DNA of 64,000 nt, from assembly GCA_026315105.1 (NCBI GenBank), contig CM048745.1, positions 286,359,747 to 286,423,746 on the forward strand, read 5' to 3'. The notes beneath the pieces are model-generated. The model was given only the letters and a program-made list of their open reading frames with translations. It searched no databases and was not told the DNA's origin. How positions within the stretch are numbered: the stretch's first letter is position 1; each line of letters starts with the position of its first letter. This stretch comes from Locusta migratoria (Eukaryota; Arthropoda; Insecta; Orthoptera; Acrididae). Positions 20,163 through 30,740 of the stretch are shown piece by piece. The position numbers and the translations under genes were made by a program.

Positions 20163-20945
20163 ATGCCAAATTTACAGGAGAAGTATATGGACGATTATTT
20201 CTGTACTACACACAAAAATAAACTGGTTTGCTTGTTGTGTAGTAAATATAATATTAAAAGGAACTTTTCTAACCAGTTGCCCAACAGCCTGCACGACAAC
20301 TGCGTAAAGATAATGTGGTGTCGTACAAGTATGAAGTGCGCGCCACGTACTTTAGCCGCGCGCCGCCATGCAAGCACGGCGCGGCGTTCTTACATCAGCC
20401 ACGAGCGCCCTCTGCTACAAGGTCCGCTCGTGGCCACCACTGAACGACATCGTTCACTTGGGAATCAGATAGGCACCAGTTAAGACTTGGCTATCGGATA
20501 GGCAGGCCTCTATATAAACTATGTATCAACATTCTGCGGTCAAGAACTATGTAAAAGTATTACCAAGACTCTATGAAATATATATCTCGTTCTAATTTAC
20601 TCTATTGTTTCTAGTTTCTGCTGTCCCACTGGCTGGTCACCTCCGTACCTGCACACGCGTGCATCCTTTATTCCTGTGTCGGTCTCTTTCTACTCGGCCA
20701 CCGACACCTACGACCATCGGCGGAAACGAGACACAAAAGATAAAATTAAAATTTTAATTTCCAACTGGGATAAAGAACGGAGAGAAAAGAGAATACAGTG
20801 CGAAAATTCCATTATGACTGGTTGATTAGTGAAAAGAAGAAATATCAAACCTTTGCTGAAACTACTACTGAGCCTCTTGCACATTGTGGACACTGCAGAT
20901 GATTCCAGTCAAGGAAAAAAGGTATAAAAAACGCATTCAAGAAAT
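20163..20945 (+). pseudogene. Possible hAT/GTF2IRD2-like BED-finger remnant, split by a solo LTR
   Basis: Before the LTR, the frame at 20163-20312 reads DYFCTTHKNKLVCLLCSKYN-type sequence, which resembles the N-terminal Cys-Cys finger seen in hAT-derived ZBED/GTF2IRD2-like proteins. After the LTR (20736-20945), another frame reads DWLISEKKKYQTFAE, resembling the S-Y-x-x-x-x-L-I-A-K block that follows in such proteins. The two parts would be adjacent if the LTR is removed. The similarity is short and from memory. Confidence 0.35.
20314..20735 (+). mobile_element. Solo LTR (family L), plus strand
   Basis: The 422-bp unit starts tgtggtgtcg and ends gagacaca. Sister copies are at 50140-50592 and, on the minus strand, 57639-58122. 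The flanks share aaagataa (20306-20313 and 20736-20743), an apparent target duplication, though 8 bp is longer than the usual 4-6 for LTR elements and part may be chance. No internal region follows, hence a solo LTR. The family (Gypsy-like?) cannot be fixed from an LTR alone. Confidence 0.65.
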
Positions 20946-20989
20946 TATCTTTTATTCTTGTCCGTTAGGGACGTATCAGGACATTGCAA

Positions 20990-21075
20990 CTGTTGAAACT
21001 TACCTAGCTGCAACAAATACTTTAGTACTAGTAAGCAGGAGGTCCCGGGTTCGAATCCCGCCCGAAGCACAACTT
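20990..21075 (+). other. tRNA-like module (repeat-borne, not a functional tRNA gene)
   Basis: A T-arm-like gtcccgggttcgaatcccgcc follows a gtaagcaggag segment resembling an anticodon-stem 3' half. The acceptor and D arms do not fold. The same module recurs at 16330, 36075, 52980, 53345, 55330 and 55735 in other repeats. Confidence 0.5.
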
Positions 21076-21154
21076 TTAATTCAACGCGTCTCTTTATATT
21101 TAACAGCTTTGGTATAACGAGACAATGTTGTCTCAAGGAACTGTATTATTGTGG

Positions 21155-22155
21155 ATAATCTCTATATATAAAATGCAATGTCGCGACTGACTGACTCATC
21201 ATCGCCCAGCCCAAACCACTGAAGACAAACTTGAAATTCGTAGAGGGTGTTAATCTTACTCTGTAGGCGTCATTTAAGAAGCGATTTTTCGATATTCCGT
21301 CCGTAAGGAGATGAAATAGGGAATGAAACGTGTTTTGAAAATACATTGCTATTTAGGCAGTTTTGAAGTTACAACTACAAAATGTAGGAATGTAAAATAC
21401 TTGTAATTCGGCATTTTTAGAAATTCAACCAATAAGGAGGTTAAATTGGAGAGATGTTTTTCGAAAATCTGTTGCTATTTAGGCAATTTTGAAGTTAGAA
21501 CTAAAAACTTTTGATTTGGATTCGGGGTTCGAATTTAAGACACATGCTTCGGTATTTTTGGAAATTCGACGATTAAGTGGGTGAAATACGGGATGCAAAA
21601 ATTTATATTCAAAAATATGTTGCTGTTAACTCAAATTTCAAGCTCTAAGTACAAAACATAGGATACGGACTCTTGGGTTTCGATATTTTTTGATATTCAA
21701 CAACTATGGGGGTAAAATAGGGGATCAAAAATTCTTTTGGAAAACAAGTTGCTGTTAAGACATTCTGAAACGAGACCTGCAAAAACTGATATTTGTATTG
21801 TTGGTTAGAATTTAAAAAATACATGCTTCAGTATTATTGAAAATTCGAGCAAAAAGTGGGATAAATTGGAGAGGGGATGTTTTTCGAAAATCTTTTGCTA
21901 TTAAGGCAATTTTGAAGCAACAACCACATAAATTGGTATGTTTTCTTGGTCAGAGTTAGACACGTGTTTCGGTATTTTCAGAAAATTAATCATTTAGGGG
22001 GTGAAATAGGGGATGAAACGTTTTTTGATAATACGTTGCTACTAAGCCAATTTTGAACCCATAAAAAATTGATATTTGCATACTTGGTTGGAATTTCAAA
22101 GACACATGTTGGGGTATTTTTCGAAACTCAACTATTAATGGGGGCCGTTGGGGGT
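21155..22155. repeat. Degenerate tandem array, about 7 units of 130-145 bp
   Basis: The segment begins tctctatatataaaatgcaatgt, a start often seen in Helitron-like repeats. It then repeats a unit with the anchors '(g/a)ggggtgaaataggggatgaaa' (variously mutated), 'ttttcgaaaat(a/c)(c/t)gttgctatt', 'ggcaattttgaag' and 'ggtatttttggaaattc'. Units are centred near 21310, 21440, 21580, 21705, 21860, 21995 and 22135. No coding potential is seen. Drift between units is high, so the array is old. Confidence 0.7.
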
Positions 22156-22166
22156 TACAAGTAGTA

Positions 22167-22374
22167 AAATCAAATGTTGAAATGTTTGTAAATCTTAAGA
22201 GACTTAACTACGGTATCATCAGTCCCTACGGTGTACAAACTAATTAAACTTAGACTAACTTATGCTAAGGACAACACAAAAACCCATGCCGAGGAGCGAG
22301 TCAAACCCCCGACGGCAAACAGCAACGAGCACCGCAGCATGGCGCCTCAATACGCACGGCCATTCTGCCGCGGC
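22167..22374 (-). mobile_element. SINE-A with 11-bp TSD
   Basis: The minus-strand SINE runs from its gccgcggcagaatgg-type head to its acaaacatttcaacatt tail. The direct repeat tacaagtagta flanks it (22156-22166, 22375-22385). It is older than 31631-31835, with several mutations in the B box. Confidence 0.88.
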
Positions 22375-22385
22375 TACAAGTAGTA

Positions 22386-23040
22386 TCACAACATTTCATT
22401 ATGATAGCACTTAAGCTATATCTATGAAAATCTAAGAGGGAGAAACAACTGGTGCAAACCAACCAGCCTACGCATGCAAAGCAGCAGGCGTTAAGCTAGT
22501 ACTTTAAAAAGACTTCATTTTGCTAGGATTACATTTCAAGATGCCTATAATTCCATCGTCTAATATTTATATTTACGTTCGGACATTCACTTTTTTGCAT
22601 GTATAAAACTTTCATACTGAATTGTTAAGCTATGTTGACTCACACCGTTATTCTTCGATTGTGTAACTCATGTATTACAAAACTTTTTTAAAACAACTGT
22701 TATGCATTTTTCTGAGGCCAAATCTTTTGAAGACTGTCTAATAATCCATGTTTACAAAGGTCCTCTATATCAATATATCTTCTATCCGTTGCGCTCGGTG
22801 TTCCTCTGAACCCAGTACGACGCCAAAACCTCTTTAGTCCACCTGTAGTGACGTCTGGCCACTCCAAGGTCGCGAGGCCAAATCGAACCCAGATGAACCC
22901 CCTTGAACAAAGAAAAAGAAACACTCCCTCAAGAGGGTATATTGTTAAATAAAATCAGCGAACATGAATCATCCCTGAACTTATTTTCAACAAATACATT
23001 TGATCGTTTATCATTGTTTCATTGGTTTGAGAATTAACCT
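22386..23040. other. Unassigned spacer
   Basis: No gene is recognised. The short minus-strand frame near 22700-22924 shows no motif. Confidence 0.4.
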
Positions 23041-23059
23041 TGCACCAAAAACAAAAACA

Positions 23060-23060
<1 letters not shown>

Positions 23061-23123
<63 letters not shown>
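23061..23123. repeat. (CA)n microsatellite
   Basis: About 30 uninterrupted CA units. The cysteine/valine run seen in a translated frame here is purely a product of this repeat. Confidence 0.97.
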
Positions 23124-23126
<3 letters not shown>

Positions 23127-23139
23127 TCATCGTCATCAT

Positions 23140-25900
23140 CATCATCTTCACTTAAAGGATTAGGCAATATGCCTGTTCCGAGTTCACGTTCCATCTCTTT
23201 CTTGGTCGTCCACTATCTCTTCTCCCCAAGGATTTGTAGTTGTCCACCTCGACTGGAATTCTCTCTTCATTCATTCTACCAAGGTGTTTTCTCCATTCTT
23301 CCCCGTAGTCTTCAATCTTTTCGTTTAAGTTGTAGATTCCTAATTCTGCCCTAATGTCATCATTTTTTATGAGGTCTTTCCTTGTGCAACTTTTGACTGT
23401 TCTTAAAAACCTCATTTCTGCTGAGTGTATCTGTTTCTCTCTCTTTTTCTATCAATCCATGATTCACTTCCATAAAGGTGCATAGGACTTGCAATTGTTT
23501 TATATAATTGCAATTTTGTATATTTGTTTCCTTCTTCCTTTGTTCCTCATATGTTGAAATTTGTTGGTTTTCATTTCTATGTCGTTGTGTGTCCACACTT
23601 ACGTCACAGACTAAATAGCTGAAAGTGGAGACCTGCACAAGTATCTTATTTTCGATGACAATCTTAGATCGGTCAGGGAATTTACCGTAGTGGGTCAAAC
23701 CTCTGTTTTAGTGGCTGATATTTTTAAATTGTAGGGTTTTCTTCCAATATCATACAACGTATACACAGAGCGTTGTAGGTGTTCTTCTGTATTTTGTAAT
23801 ACAATTACATCTTCTGCATACAGCATCAGATATAGGTGGTAGTTCCTTTCCAGCTGCGTACCTTCACAGACTTCCTTCTTCTAGTTTTCTATGAGGTCAA
23901 CAATATAGATGTTAAAGAGTTGGTGACGTACTGCATCCGTCTGACACCTTGATTTATTGTTTATCTGTTTGAGAGTTGCCTGTGTTTATGATTATTTTTA
24001 TTTTCTCATACAGCCTTTTGATTTCTTGTACAAGCTGTATGGGGTACCCTCGCTTTTTCATTATTGTCCAGAGTCTACTTCTGATGACAGTCGAATACTT
24101 TCTCAAAGTCGATAAAAGCTACATGTGTTACTAAATTAAACTCTTGTCTTTTTTCTAAAATTCTTTTAATTGCTAAAAATTTTGTCACTGCATGAGCGTC
24201 CTTCCCTGAACCCGCTTTCCTCTTCTCCCAGGCGGTTACATTTTTGAGCAAACTTTGTAGATTGTCTTTGTAAGATTTATAATCCTGTAATTATCACATG
24301 AATTTATTTGGTCCTTTTTGAAAATAGAGGCTACTTCGGCTATTTTCTAGGTCTCAGGGACTTTCTAGCTTCGCCAACATTCATTGAATAAATGTAGAAG
24401 TCTTTGTTCCCACAGTTTCCCCTCCATATTTTAAGACGTCAGCTTTTATTCCATATGGACCACAGCTTTTGCGGTTTTTCCAAGTTTTCAGAACCTGTTG
24501 AACTATATCTAAGGTTATTGAGTAAATTGTTTTGTTATGCTGTTAGGTATTTGTATTTATTGCAGATGTTTTGCAAAACCATAGCTTGTTAGAATGTTGT
24601 ATCCATTCTTCCTTATTAATTACATTAATTCAGCATTCTCTTTCTGGTTAAGTTCTTTAACAATGTATATGCAACGTTCTGTCTTCCGTGTATATCATGT
24701 TCAATATTAGTGATTAGTTTGTCCCAGGATTCTTGTTGTGCTTTCCTAATTAGCTGCTTAGCATGGTTTCGTTTTTCCTTTTACGGCTTCTGTTTCTGAT
24801 TTCTTTTGTAGCATTAAATTGTATGTCTTTTGTTTTTTCCTTTACAGGCTCAATTTCTGCATTCCATATGTTTAGTACATTCCGCCTTCTTAGTTTTTTT
24901 TTCTCACCAACTGCTTCAAATGCTGCTCCTTTTAGACAGTCTTTCATATTGTTCCATTCAGTCTCTACATCGTCTACCGCTGGGATTTTTAGTAGACGTT
25001 TCCGTAGTCTCTGTTGATACAGTTTTTAACTCTCTCCTCCTGTAATAAATATACTTGAATACTTCTTCTGAAGAAACTGGTTGCCTTTTGGCATGTTCCA
25101 TCTTGCTATTAAAGTGTTCGTTCCAACTAACAAAGTGATTTGAATATGTATCTCTTCCTCTATAAATCCATACATCTTGCACTTGACTCCTCATTTTTGA
25201 GTTTACGATAAAACAGTCTATTATTGATCTATACCCTCGTGGAGACCACGCATATTTGTGAATGTCTCTTCCTAAAAAGGAATATGTGGCGAACTGTCTT
25301 AGCTCTTTACCGTTATCATTAATGGTTTGTTCTCCAAAAGAGACAACTACTTCTTGTATTGGTTCATTTCTTATTCTTGCATTCAGGTCGCCGCATATAA
25401 CATGGTCTGTCTTATTTACCTTACCTAATTACTTTCGGAGGGTGTCGTAGAACTTCTGGGTGTGGTCTTTCTTCCCTTCTTCTGGTGCATATACACTAAT
25501 TACAGTAATATAACCAATTTTGAATTTTCATGTGATTATTCTCTCATTTATATAGCTGTAGCTATCATATTCTTCCATTTATTAATAATTAAAATTGCTA
25601 CACCGCTACACGCTCTTCTGTTTTGAGGGACTCCACTAAATCATTATATAGTCCTCATGTTCCATGGTCTCCTTTGTTTTTGTTTTTGTTTCTGTTAGGA
25701 CCACTATGTCCATTAGATTTTTTTAGTATCTTATTTGGTTCATCCCCCAAAACCTCTCACATTCCATGTTCCTAACTTTGCTCAAGTTAAAATTCCTAGT
25801 CCTTTGTCCTTCATTTCTCGCCCAGGTCGTTTGCCAAATGATCCATCCAGCTTTTCCCGTGAAGAATTCAAGTTCGTTTCTTTTTTTCCCCAGAACAAGT
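23140..25900 (-). pseudogene. Decayed non-LTR retrotransposon (endonuclease plus RT), minus strand
   Basis: Read leftwards from about 25800, the remnants appear in correct order. There is an APE-type endonuclease with a 'GDLNARI' block near 25390, 'RGYRSIIDCFIVNSKMRSQVQDV' near 25200 and a (D/N)HFV end (SDH motif mutated to SNH). A basic linker follows (EKKKLRRRNVLNIWNAEI, 24850-24900). The RT region (24000-24700) is in broken frames, then a thumb block with 'VQVSTFSYLVCDVS' (23600), and finally the C-terminus 'FLRTVKSCTRKD..IRAELGIYNLNEKI' to 'GRRDSGRPRKRW' (23170-23400). That C-terminus is typical of RTE/Jockey-type 'endonuclease-reverse transcriptase' LINEs. It is a different family from the CFDP2-like RTE. 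Numerous stops and indels make it inert. Confidence 0.8.
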
Positions 25901-26039
25901 TACCAGCCAGTCGCTTGGTAAGTTTAATGGAGGGCTGCCTCCTCTCAGCTTTCAAACCTGCTGCCGATTACAAAACCCTAATTGGAGGGTAGAGAGTGGA
26001 GAGGAAAATGAAAGACACTTGCAGGCCTCGAAACCTAAC

Positions 26040-26765
26040 ACATTTTGTATGTAGGAAATGGGATACCAACAGCCATAAGTTTAGTAGAATCATTTACTGT
26101 TTCACTACCAGTTTGGGCATTCCATTATGCCATCTTCAGGTCCCTACATCGGAGTATAATATCCCTACTTAATGGATATAGTTGTTGTTGTCGGTTCCTA
26201 CTGACAAGGAAAGTACTTGGGCTCGAACAAACACATACATCAAAATCGTACGAGATATAAAGATCCCTTATTGCACTAGTGACACTCCAGCATCTGCAAA
26301 ACTCTGCAGTCGTCCGTTAGAGGCCTCTGCGTGTGCCTTGCCACATTGCACTTTGACCTGTCCGTTCGCCAGTAGGGACAGTGCAGTGTGCCTCCGAAGT
26401 TGCGTTTTGTGATGTTATTTGTGTGGTGAAGCGTCGGATGCAGCGGCGATTGGTAATCAATCCTGCTAAAGTATTGGGATTGGTTGAGATGAAGTTACGA
26501 AGAACCATTCTTCGTGAAAATAGTGTTCGAGGTGTACGTAGAGATACTGTAACCAAACGTTCATACAGATGTTTGTTCGAGCCCAAGTACTTTCCTTGTG
26601 AGAGATAGAAATCCACGAAACCAGTTTAGATATCCCTACGTAATGGATATTATACTCCGATGAAGATGGCATAATGGTATGCCGCAACTGGTAGTGAAAG
26701 AATAAATATTTCTATAAAACATACGGCTGTTGGCATCCCACTTCCTGCATACTCTTGACCAGGCG
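26040..26765. mobile_element. Inverted-repeat element with ~210-bp arms
   Basis: Arm 26045-26255 and arm 26563-26765 are reverse complements at high identity. Shared blocks include ccattatgccatcttca, atcggagtataatatcc and aaagtacttgggctcgaaca. The right arm has a 6-bp shorter stretch after 'cttca'. The unique centre (26256-26562) is moderately GC-rich and has no recognised protein. This fits a long-TIR DNA transposon or foldback element. A target duplication was not identified. Confidence 0.8.
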
Positions 26766-27463
26766 CAGTCCCGGTTCCACCAGCAATGATGGATTCAATA
26801 AAACTTAACACCTTTTGGGCCGAAAAAAGCAAGAGTTGGCCAAGGGAGGCCGATAGGAAAGGAAAGAAGTCTGACACAGGTACGTAGAAGCAATGTAAGG
26901 GCCCAAGTGAATGTCACCCACGTACTCCCAAAATGGGAGCCGCCTGGGGGACTACTCTTTGTCTGGAATCTCAACAAATGACCTGTCTGGCATGGGTGGC
27001 GCTGCAGGGAGTACAGCTCCCGCCAGCAAAGCTCAGTGAATCTCTGAGACACGCAGACCTCCCCACCAACGTTACGCTGGTAGTTCCTGAGGAAACTAGA
27101 CAAGCACACTCACACACATAAAACACGCTTCTTCACTTTGCTATGACGTGGAGACCTGGATCGTAGCTTAGCGTTATTTCTGCCAGAATCTGAACCCTCT
27201 GGATGATTGCCTACGTTTAGATGCCCAATAAAATGCCATGTCGTGAGTTCTCTCGAATGGAAGCTAGCAACCACTTGCAAATATAGGCCTGATATAACTG
27301 CGTCAGTGGGAACATTGTGTCTTAGTGAGTCGCATCATTCGCCATAACAGCTGTATTGATTAGATCTACTGTTCATCTCTGTGACTTCGCGCTTCTAGTT
27401 TCGACTCTTTCTCATGCATTTGCAATTTAGAACTGCGGTTCCGGAATTGGAAGCCTGTCTCTC
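26766..27463. other. Unassigned; possible LINE 3' UTR piece near 26930-27110
   Basis: The stretch 'aaatgacctgtctggcatgggtgg ... cctccccacca' looks like the 3' untranslated region of an orthopteran LINE, but no coding sequence adjoins it. The remainder is unassigned. Confidence 0.35.
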
Positions 27464-27472
27464 TGATGTCCG

Positions 27473-27671
27473 CCGGCCACGGTGGCCGAGGGGACTGAGG
27501 CGTTCCAGTCACGATCTGCACGGCCACTACGGTCGGGGTTCGAATTCCCTCGCGGGCATGGAAATTGTGCCGTCCTTAGTCTTAGCTAGTTCATACGTAG
27601 TTTGTAAGTTTAGGGACTGATGATCCCGTAGTTAAGTCCCATAAGCTCTACAAACATTTGAACATTTCTAG
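27473..27671 (+). mobile_element. SINE-A with 9-bp TSD, plus strand
   Basis: The head is ccggccacggtggccgag, the B box is ggggttcgaattcc, and the tail is acaaacatttgaacattt. It is flanked by tgatgtccg at 27464-27472 and 27672-27680. Confidence 0.92.
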
Positions 27672-27680
27672 TGATGTCCG

Positions 27681-28237
27681 GCCTCCCCCAGCGTCCTCCC
27701 CATCATAGACTGTCCACTTCTTCGACTGTAACCCACATTTGCCCATTTCGATGGATTAAGCAATACAATCATCTCAAAGCCTTATCAGGCAAAAACGTGC
27801 AATGACGCCAATTTGTGTAGTCAGTGAACACTGTTGTAGGCAAATTATTGGCAGCAGATTCTTACTGACAGGTATTATTAGAAGAGTACAGTCTAAGTAT
27901 AAAGAATCTTTAAAGTGTAGCAAATTCCAATGATAAAATTAAAAAGAAACAGTTAAAAATTTTGCTTAAGCATTATACTTACATTTAAGTATTAGACGTC
28001 ACGTGTAAGATCGTAGGAATAAATCATGAAAGACAGTAAACTCTTTTTGTGTGAACATGAGCAAAATAAATTTCATAAGAATATGGAGTGTTCAATTGAA
28101 AAATAAAGTTTGTTAGGCATGGCTATTATTACCCAATGAGTTTGAGTGACAAAGAGGAAGGAGGTTCGTGATGATAAAATGTAGAAGCAACTTCAAAGGC
28201 CGTGAATAAACACAAAACAATCACCTGAATACAGAAC
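27681..28237. other. Unassigned spacer
   Basis: AT-rich sequence with no gene or recognisable repeat boundary. Confidence 0.4.
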
Positions 28238-28239
28238 TA

Positions 28240-29158
28240 CAGTACTGGCCATTAAAATTGCTACACCAAGAAGAAATGCAGATGATAAACGGGTATTCAT
28301 TGGACAAATATACTAGTGTCGTCGTTGCGAACAAGAGGTGACAGAGACGTGTAACCAATGGCACCCCATACCATGACGCCGGATGATACGCCAGTATGGC
28401 GATGACGAATACACGCTTCCAATGTGTATTCACCGTGATGTCGCCAAACACAGATGTGACCATCATGATGCTGTAAACAGAACGTGGATTCGTTCGAAAA
28501 CATGACGTTTTACCATTCGTACACTCAGGTTCGTCATTCTGTTCACCATCGCAGGTGTTCCTGTCTGTGATGCAGCGACAAGAGTAATCGCAGCCATGGT
28601 CTCCGAGCTGATAGTCCATGCTGCTGCAAACGTCGTCGAACTGTTCTTGCAAACGTTCCAATCTGTTGACTCAGGGATCGAGACGTGGCTGCACGATCCG
28701 TTACAGCCATTCGGATAAGATGCCTGTCATCTCGACTGCTAGTGATACGAGGCCGTTGGGATAAAGTACGGCGTTCCGTATTGCCCTCATGATCCCACCG
28801 ATTCCATATTCTCGTGACAGTCATAGGATCGCGACGAACGCGAGCAGCAATATCGCGACACGATAAACCGAATTCGCGAGTGGCTGTGGGAAACGTGAAG
28901 GTGCGCATTTCTGCTCCTTAAACGAGGCATCACAACGACGTTTCACGATGCAACGCCGGTCAACTGCTGTTTGTGTATGAGAAATTTGTTGGAAACTTTC
29001 CTCGTGTCAACAGTTTGCAGGTGTCGCCACCGGCGCCATCCTTGTGTGAATGCTCTGAAAAGCTAATCATTTGCATATCACAGCATCTTCCGGTCGGTTA
29101 AATTTCGCGTTTGTAGCAGGTCACCTTCATGGTGTAGCAATTTTAAAGGCCAGGAGTG
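28240..29158 (-). mobile_element. Tc1-like element, internally deleted, TA target duplication
   Basis: TIRs of about 27 bp are at 28240-28268 and 29130-29158 (tggccattaaaattgctaca and its complement, few mismatches). TA dinucleotides flank at 28238-28239 and 29159-29160. The transposase is read from right to left and loses its last third: the left TIR follows directly on the mid-catalytic domain. At 919 bp it is clearly shorter than a complete Tc1-like element (about 1.5 kb). Confidence 0.93.
28297..28908 (-). pseudogene. Tc1-like transposase, truncated and frameshifted
   Basis: The N-terminal paired-like HTH domain is clear (EFGLSCRDIAARVRRDPMTV, then RIWNRWDHEGNTERR, 28700-28900). The second HTH and GRPR-like linker region follow (TSRSLSQQIG..ARTVRRRLQQHGLSA). 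A frame change at about 28540-28560 leads to the catalytic core: 'MFSNESTFCLQHHDG' carries the first catalytic position (normally D-E-S-x-F, here N-E-S), then 'GVMVWGAIGYTS'. The second Asp block (DNARPH) and third acidic residue are missing because of the internal deletion. It cannot be active. Confidence 0.92.
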
Positions 29159-29160
29159 TA

Positions 29161-29570
29161 TAGAAAATAGAGAAAAGAAACTGATTATAACAGCGTGTTG
29201 GAGGTGATGGGATTTATTGGTTGGTCATGTCTCCTAGTAATGCGAGTTAGCTGTCAGCTGAAGGAGCGGCGGGAAGTGATGTGGAGAGGAAAGTGCGTAG
29301 ACTCATTAGACCCCGATACGCCGGCCTTCCTGGGCGGACGTGCCTGCTGCGCTTCGTCACCAGGCGGCAGGGGGTCGCCAACAGTGACCGCGCGGTACCG
29401 GCTGCGGCAGCGCTGACGCACGGCCGCGGGTGCGGGGGTGCCGGCCAACACTTAGAAATGCCCCATTACATAACTGATTCAGTTTATTATTTCGATACAA
29501 GTATCAATATCTATAAAAACGGATGTGTGTATGTATGTATGTTCCCTATACAGTCCTCACATTAATTGTA
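29161..29570. other. GC-rich CpG-dense segment, no assigned gene
   Basis: The core 29290-29450 is markedly richer in G+C and CpG than its surroundings (runs such as cgcggtaccggctgcggcag). Open frames on both strands here are short and show no motif. It could be a CpG-island-like regulatory region, an LTR or LINE 5' piece. I see no TATA or splice context that decides. Confidence 0.35.
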
Positions 29571-29579
29571 AAATATACT

Positions 29580-30690
29580 TTCACGGCCGGAAAGGTCAAT
29601 ATTATTTCAATTGTCCGAGCTATTATGCCGTGGTCTTATGGAATTATTCTGGAAACCCCAACGTTTCGTCCCCATCTGCGGTAGACATTTTCAAGGGGAA
29701 ACGTGACACATTTGAATGTCCGATGCACACCCTGGCTCGCTACTGGCTACAGTCAAATTCCGTTTACGAGGGCTCGCGCGCAGAGGTGACGTCTGATGTT
29801 TTGCATATGCGCGCGCAATTTCTTTTTTTTTTATCTATGGGACTTAACTACGGGGTCATCAGTCCCTAAACTTACAAACTACTTACGAACTAGGACGGCA
29901 CAAATATCCATGCCCGAGGGGGGATTCGAACCCCCGACCGTAGTGGCCGTGCAGACCGTGACTGGAGCGCCTTAGTCTCCTCGGCCACAGCGGCCGGCCG
30001 CGCGCTATTCGTCTTTGCCGATTGCCGTTGTCCGATTTTAATATTATCCCATGGTGGAGGACTGTTACAGTTCTTCTTCAACCCCAGAATCAAGATTTCA
30101 TTCAATTTCACGGCCTCCTCCAACCTGTTAAAATTATTGGGGTATATTACAATTTGTATAGCCTCTCTGTATAGTCTTTCGTGATATCGATTTGTGGCTG
30201 TCAAAACTGAGTCTTATTAAATTGAATAAGGTGGTCCCCTGGTTAGAAAAACATGTTCAGCAACAGTTGAGCTGCCAATCTCTCCTCTTCTGCAGTTACC
30301 CTTCCTATCGTATTTTGACTTTTTGTGATACCCATGTATACGTCTCCACAGCTACACGAATTCCTATCAATTCCTGTTTTTTCCAGCGTTTTGCCAGCAT
30401 CCTTTGTCGATTTCAGGTGATCCAGTATCTTCCGACTAGGTTTGTAAATAACGAAACATTCAGTTTCGTCAAAATTTACCGATCCGTCCTTAATAAAATG
30501 CAGAAAGACTTTAGATTTCACAGGAACCTTTTCATGGTTTTCAATTCTACGTGTCACTCTCAACACTCTACTTATCTCTGGGGACGAATAGCCATTTTTA
30601 AGTAAAGCATTGCTCAGGGGTTTTAATTCCGCGTCGAGAATATATAGGATTCCGTGTAGTTCTAGAGACGTATGCGTGGGTACCACAAAA
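29580..30690 (-). pseudogene. Penelope-like element (PLE), 3' fragment with GIY-YIG endonuclease, minus strand
   Basis: The minus-strand frame 30686-30243 has the connector of Penelope-type RTs (LSNALLKNGYSS, 'VFLHFIK', 'FVIYKPSRKILDHL'). It then begins the GIY-YIG domain: 'CSCGDVYMGITKS' stands for the canonical C-x-C-G-x-x-Y-x-G-x-T block. A frameshift near 30230 leads to the domain end (RYHERLYREAIQI..YPNNFNRLEEAVKLNEI, 30000-30200), where the catalytic Glu lies in 'YREAI'. The RT itself is missing. The 3' UTR has a 'aacgtttcgtccccatctgcgg' stretch (29660) and ends in a small hairpin near 29590. A SINE interrupts it at 29824-29998. Confidence 0.85.
29824..29998 (-). mobile_element. SINE-A inside the minus PLE
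   Basis: The poly(T) at 29824-29834 is its 3' tail (poly-A on the minus strand). The B box is ggggttcgaatcccc (complement) and the head is ccggccgctgtggccgag. The flanking gcgcgcaat/gcgcgctat is a probable but imperfect target duplication. Confidence 0.9.
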
Positions 30691-30740
30691 CAAAATTAAT
30701 AGCAATATTAATAAAAATAATAAAAATAAAAATAAAAAAA
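30690..30740. repeat. A-rich (AATAAAA)n junction between two PLE fragments
   Basis: A simple A-rich run separates the 5' sides of the two oppositely oriented Penelope-like fragments. Confidence 0.7.

Noticed and set aside
20314..20735. hAT-type DNA transposon reading of this unit because of an 8-bp flank
   Set aside because: Ends do not form a TIR, and sister copies are followed by leader-like sequence, which fits an LTR better.
22955..23194. Minus-strand frame with a long Cys-Val repeat
   Set aside because: It is only a translation of the (CA)n microsatellite.
29195..29565. Frames on both strands in the GC-rich block
   Set aside because: GC-rich sequence lacks stops by composition; no motif seen.
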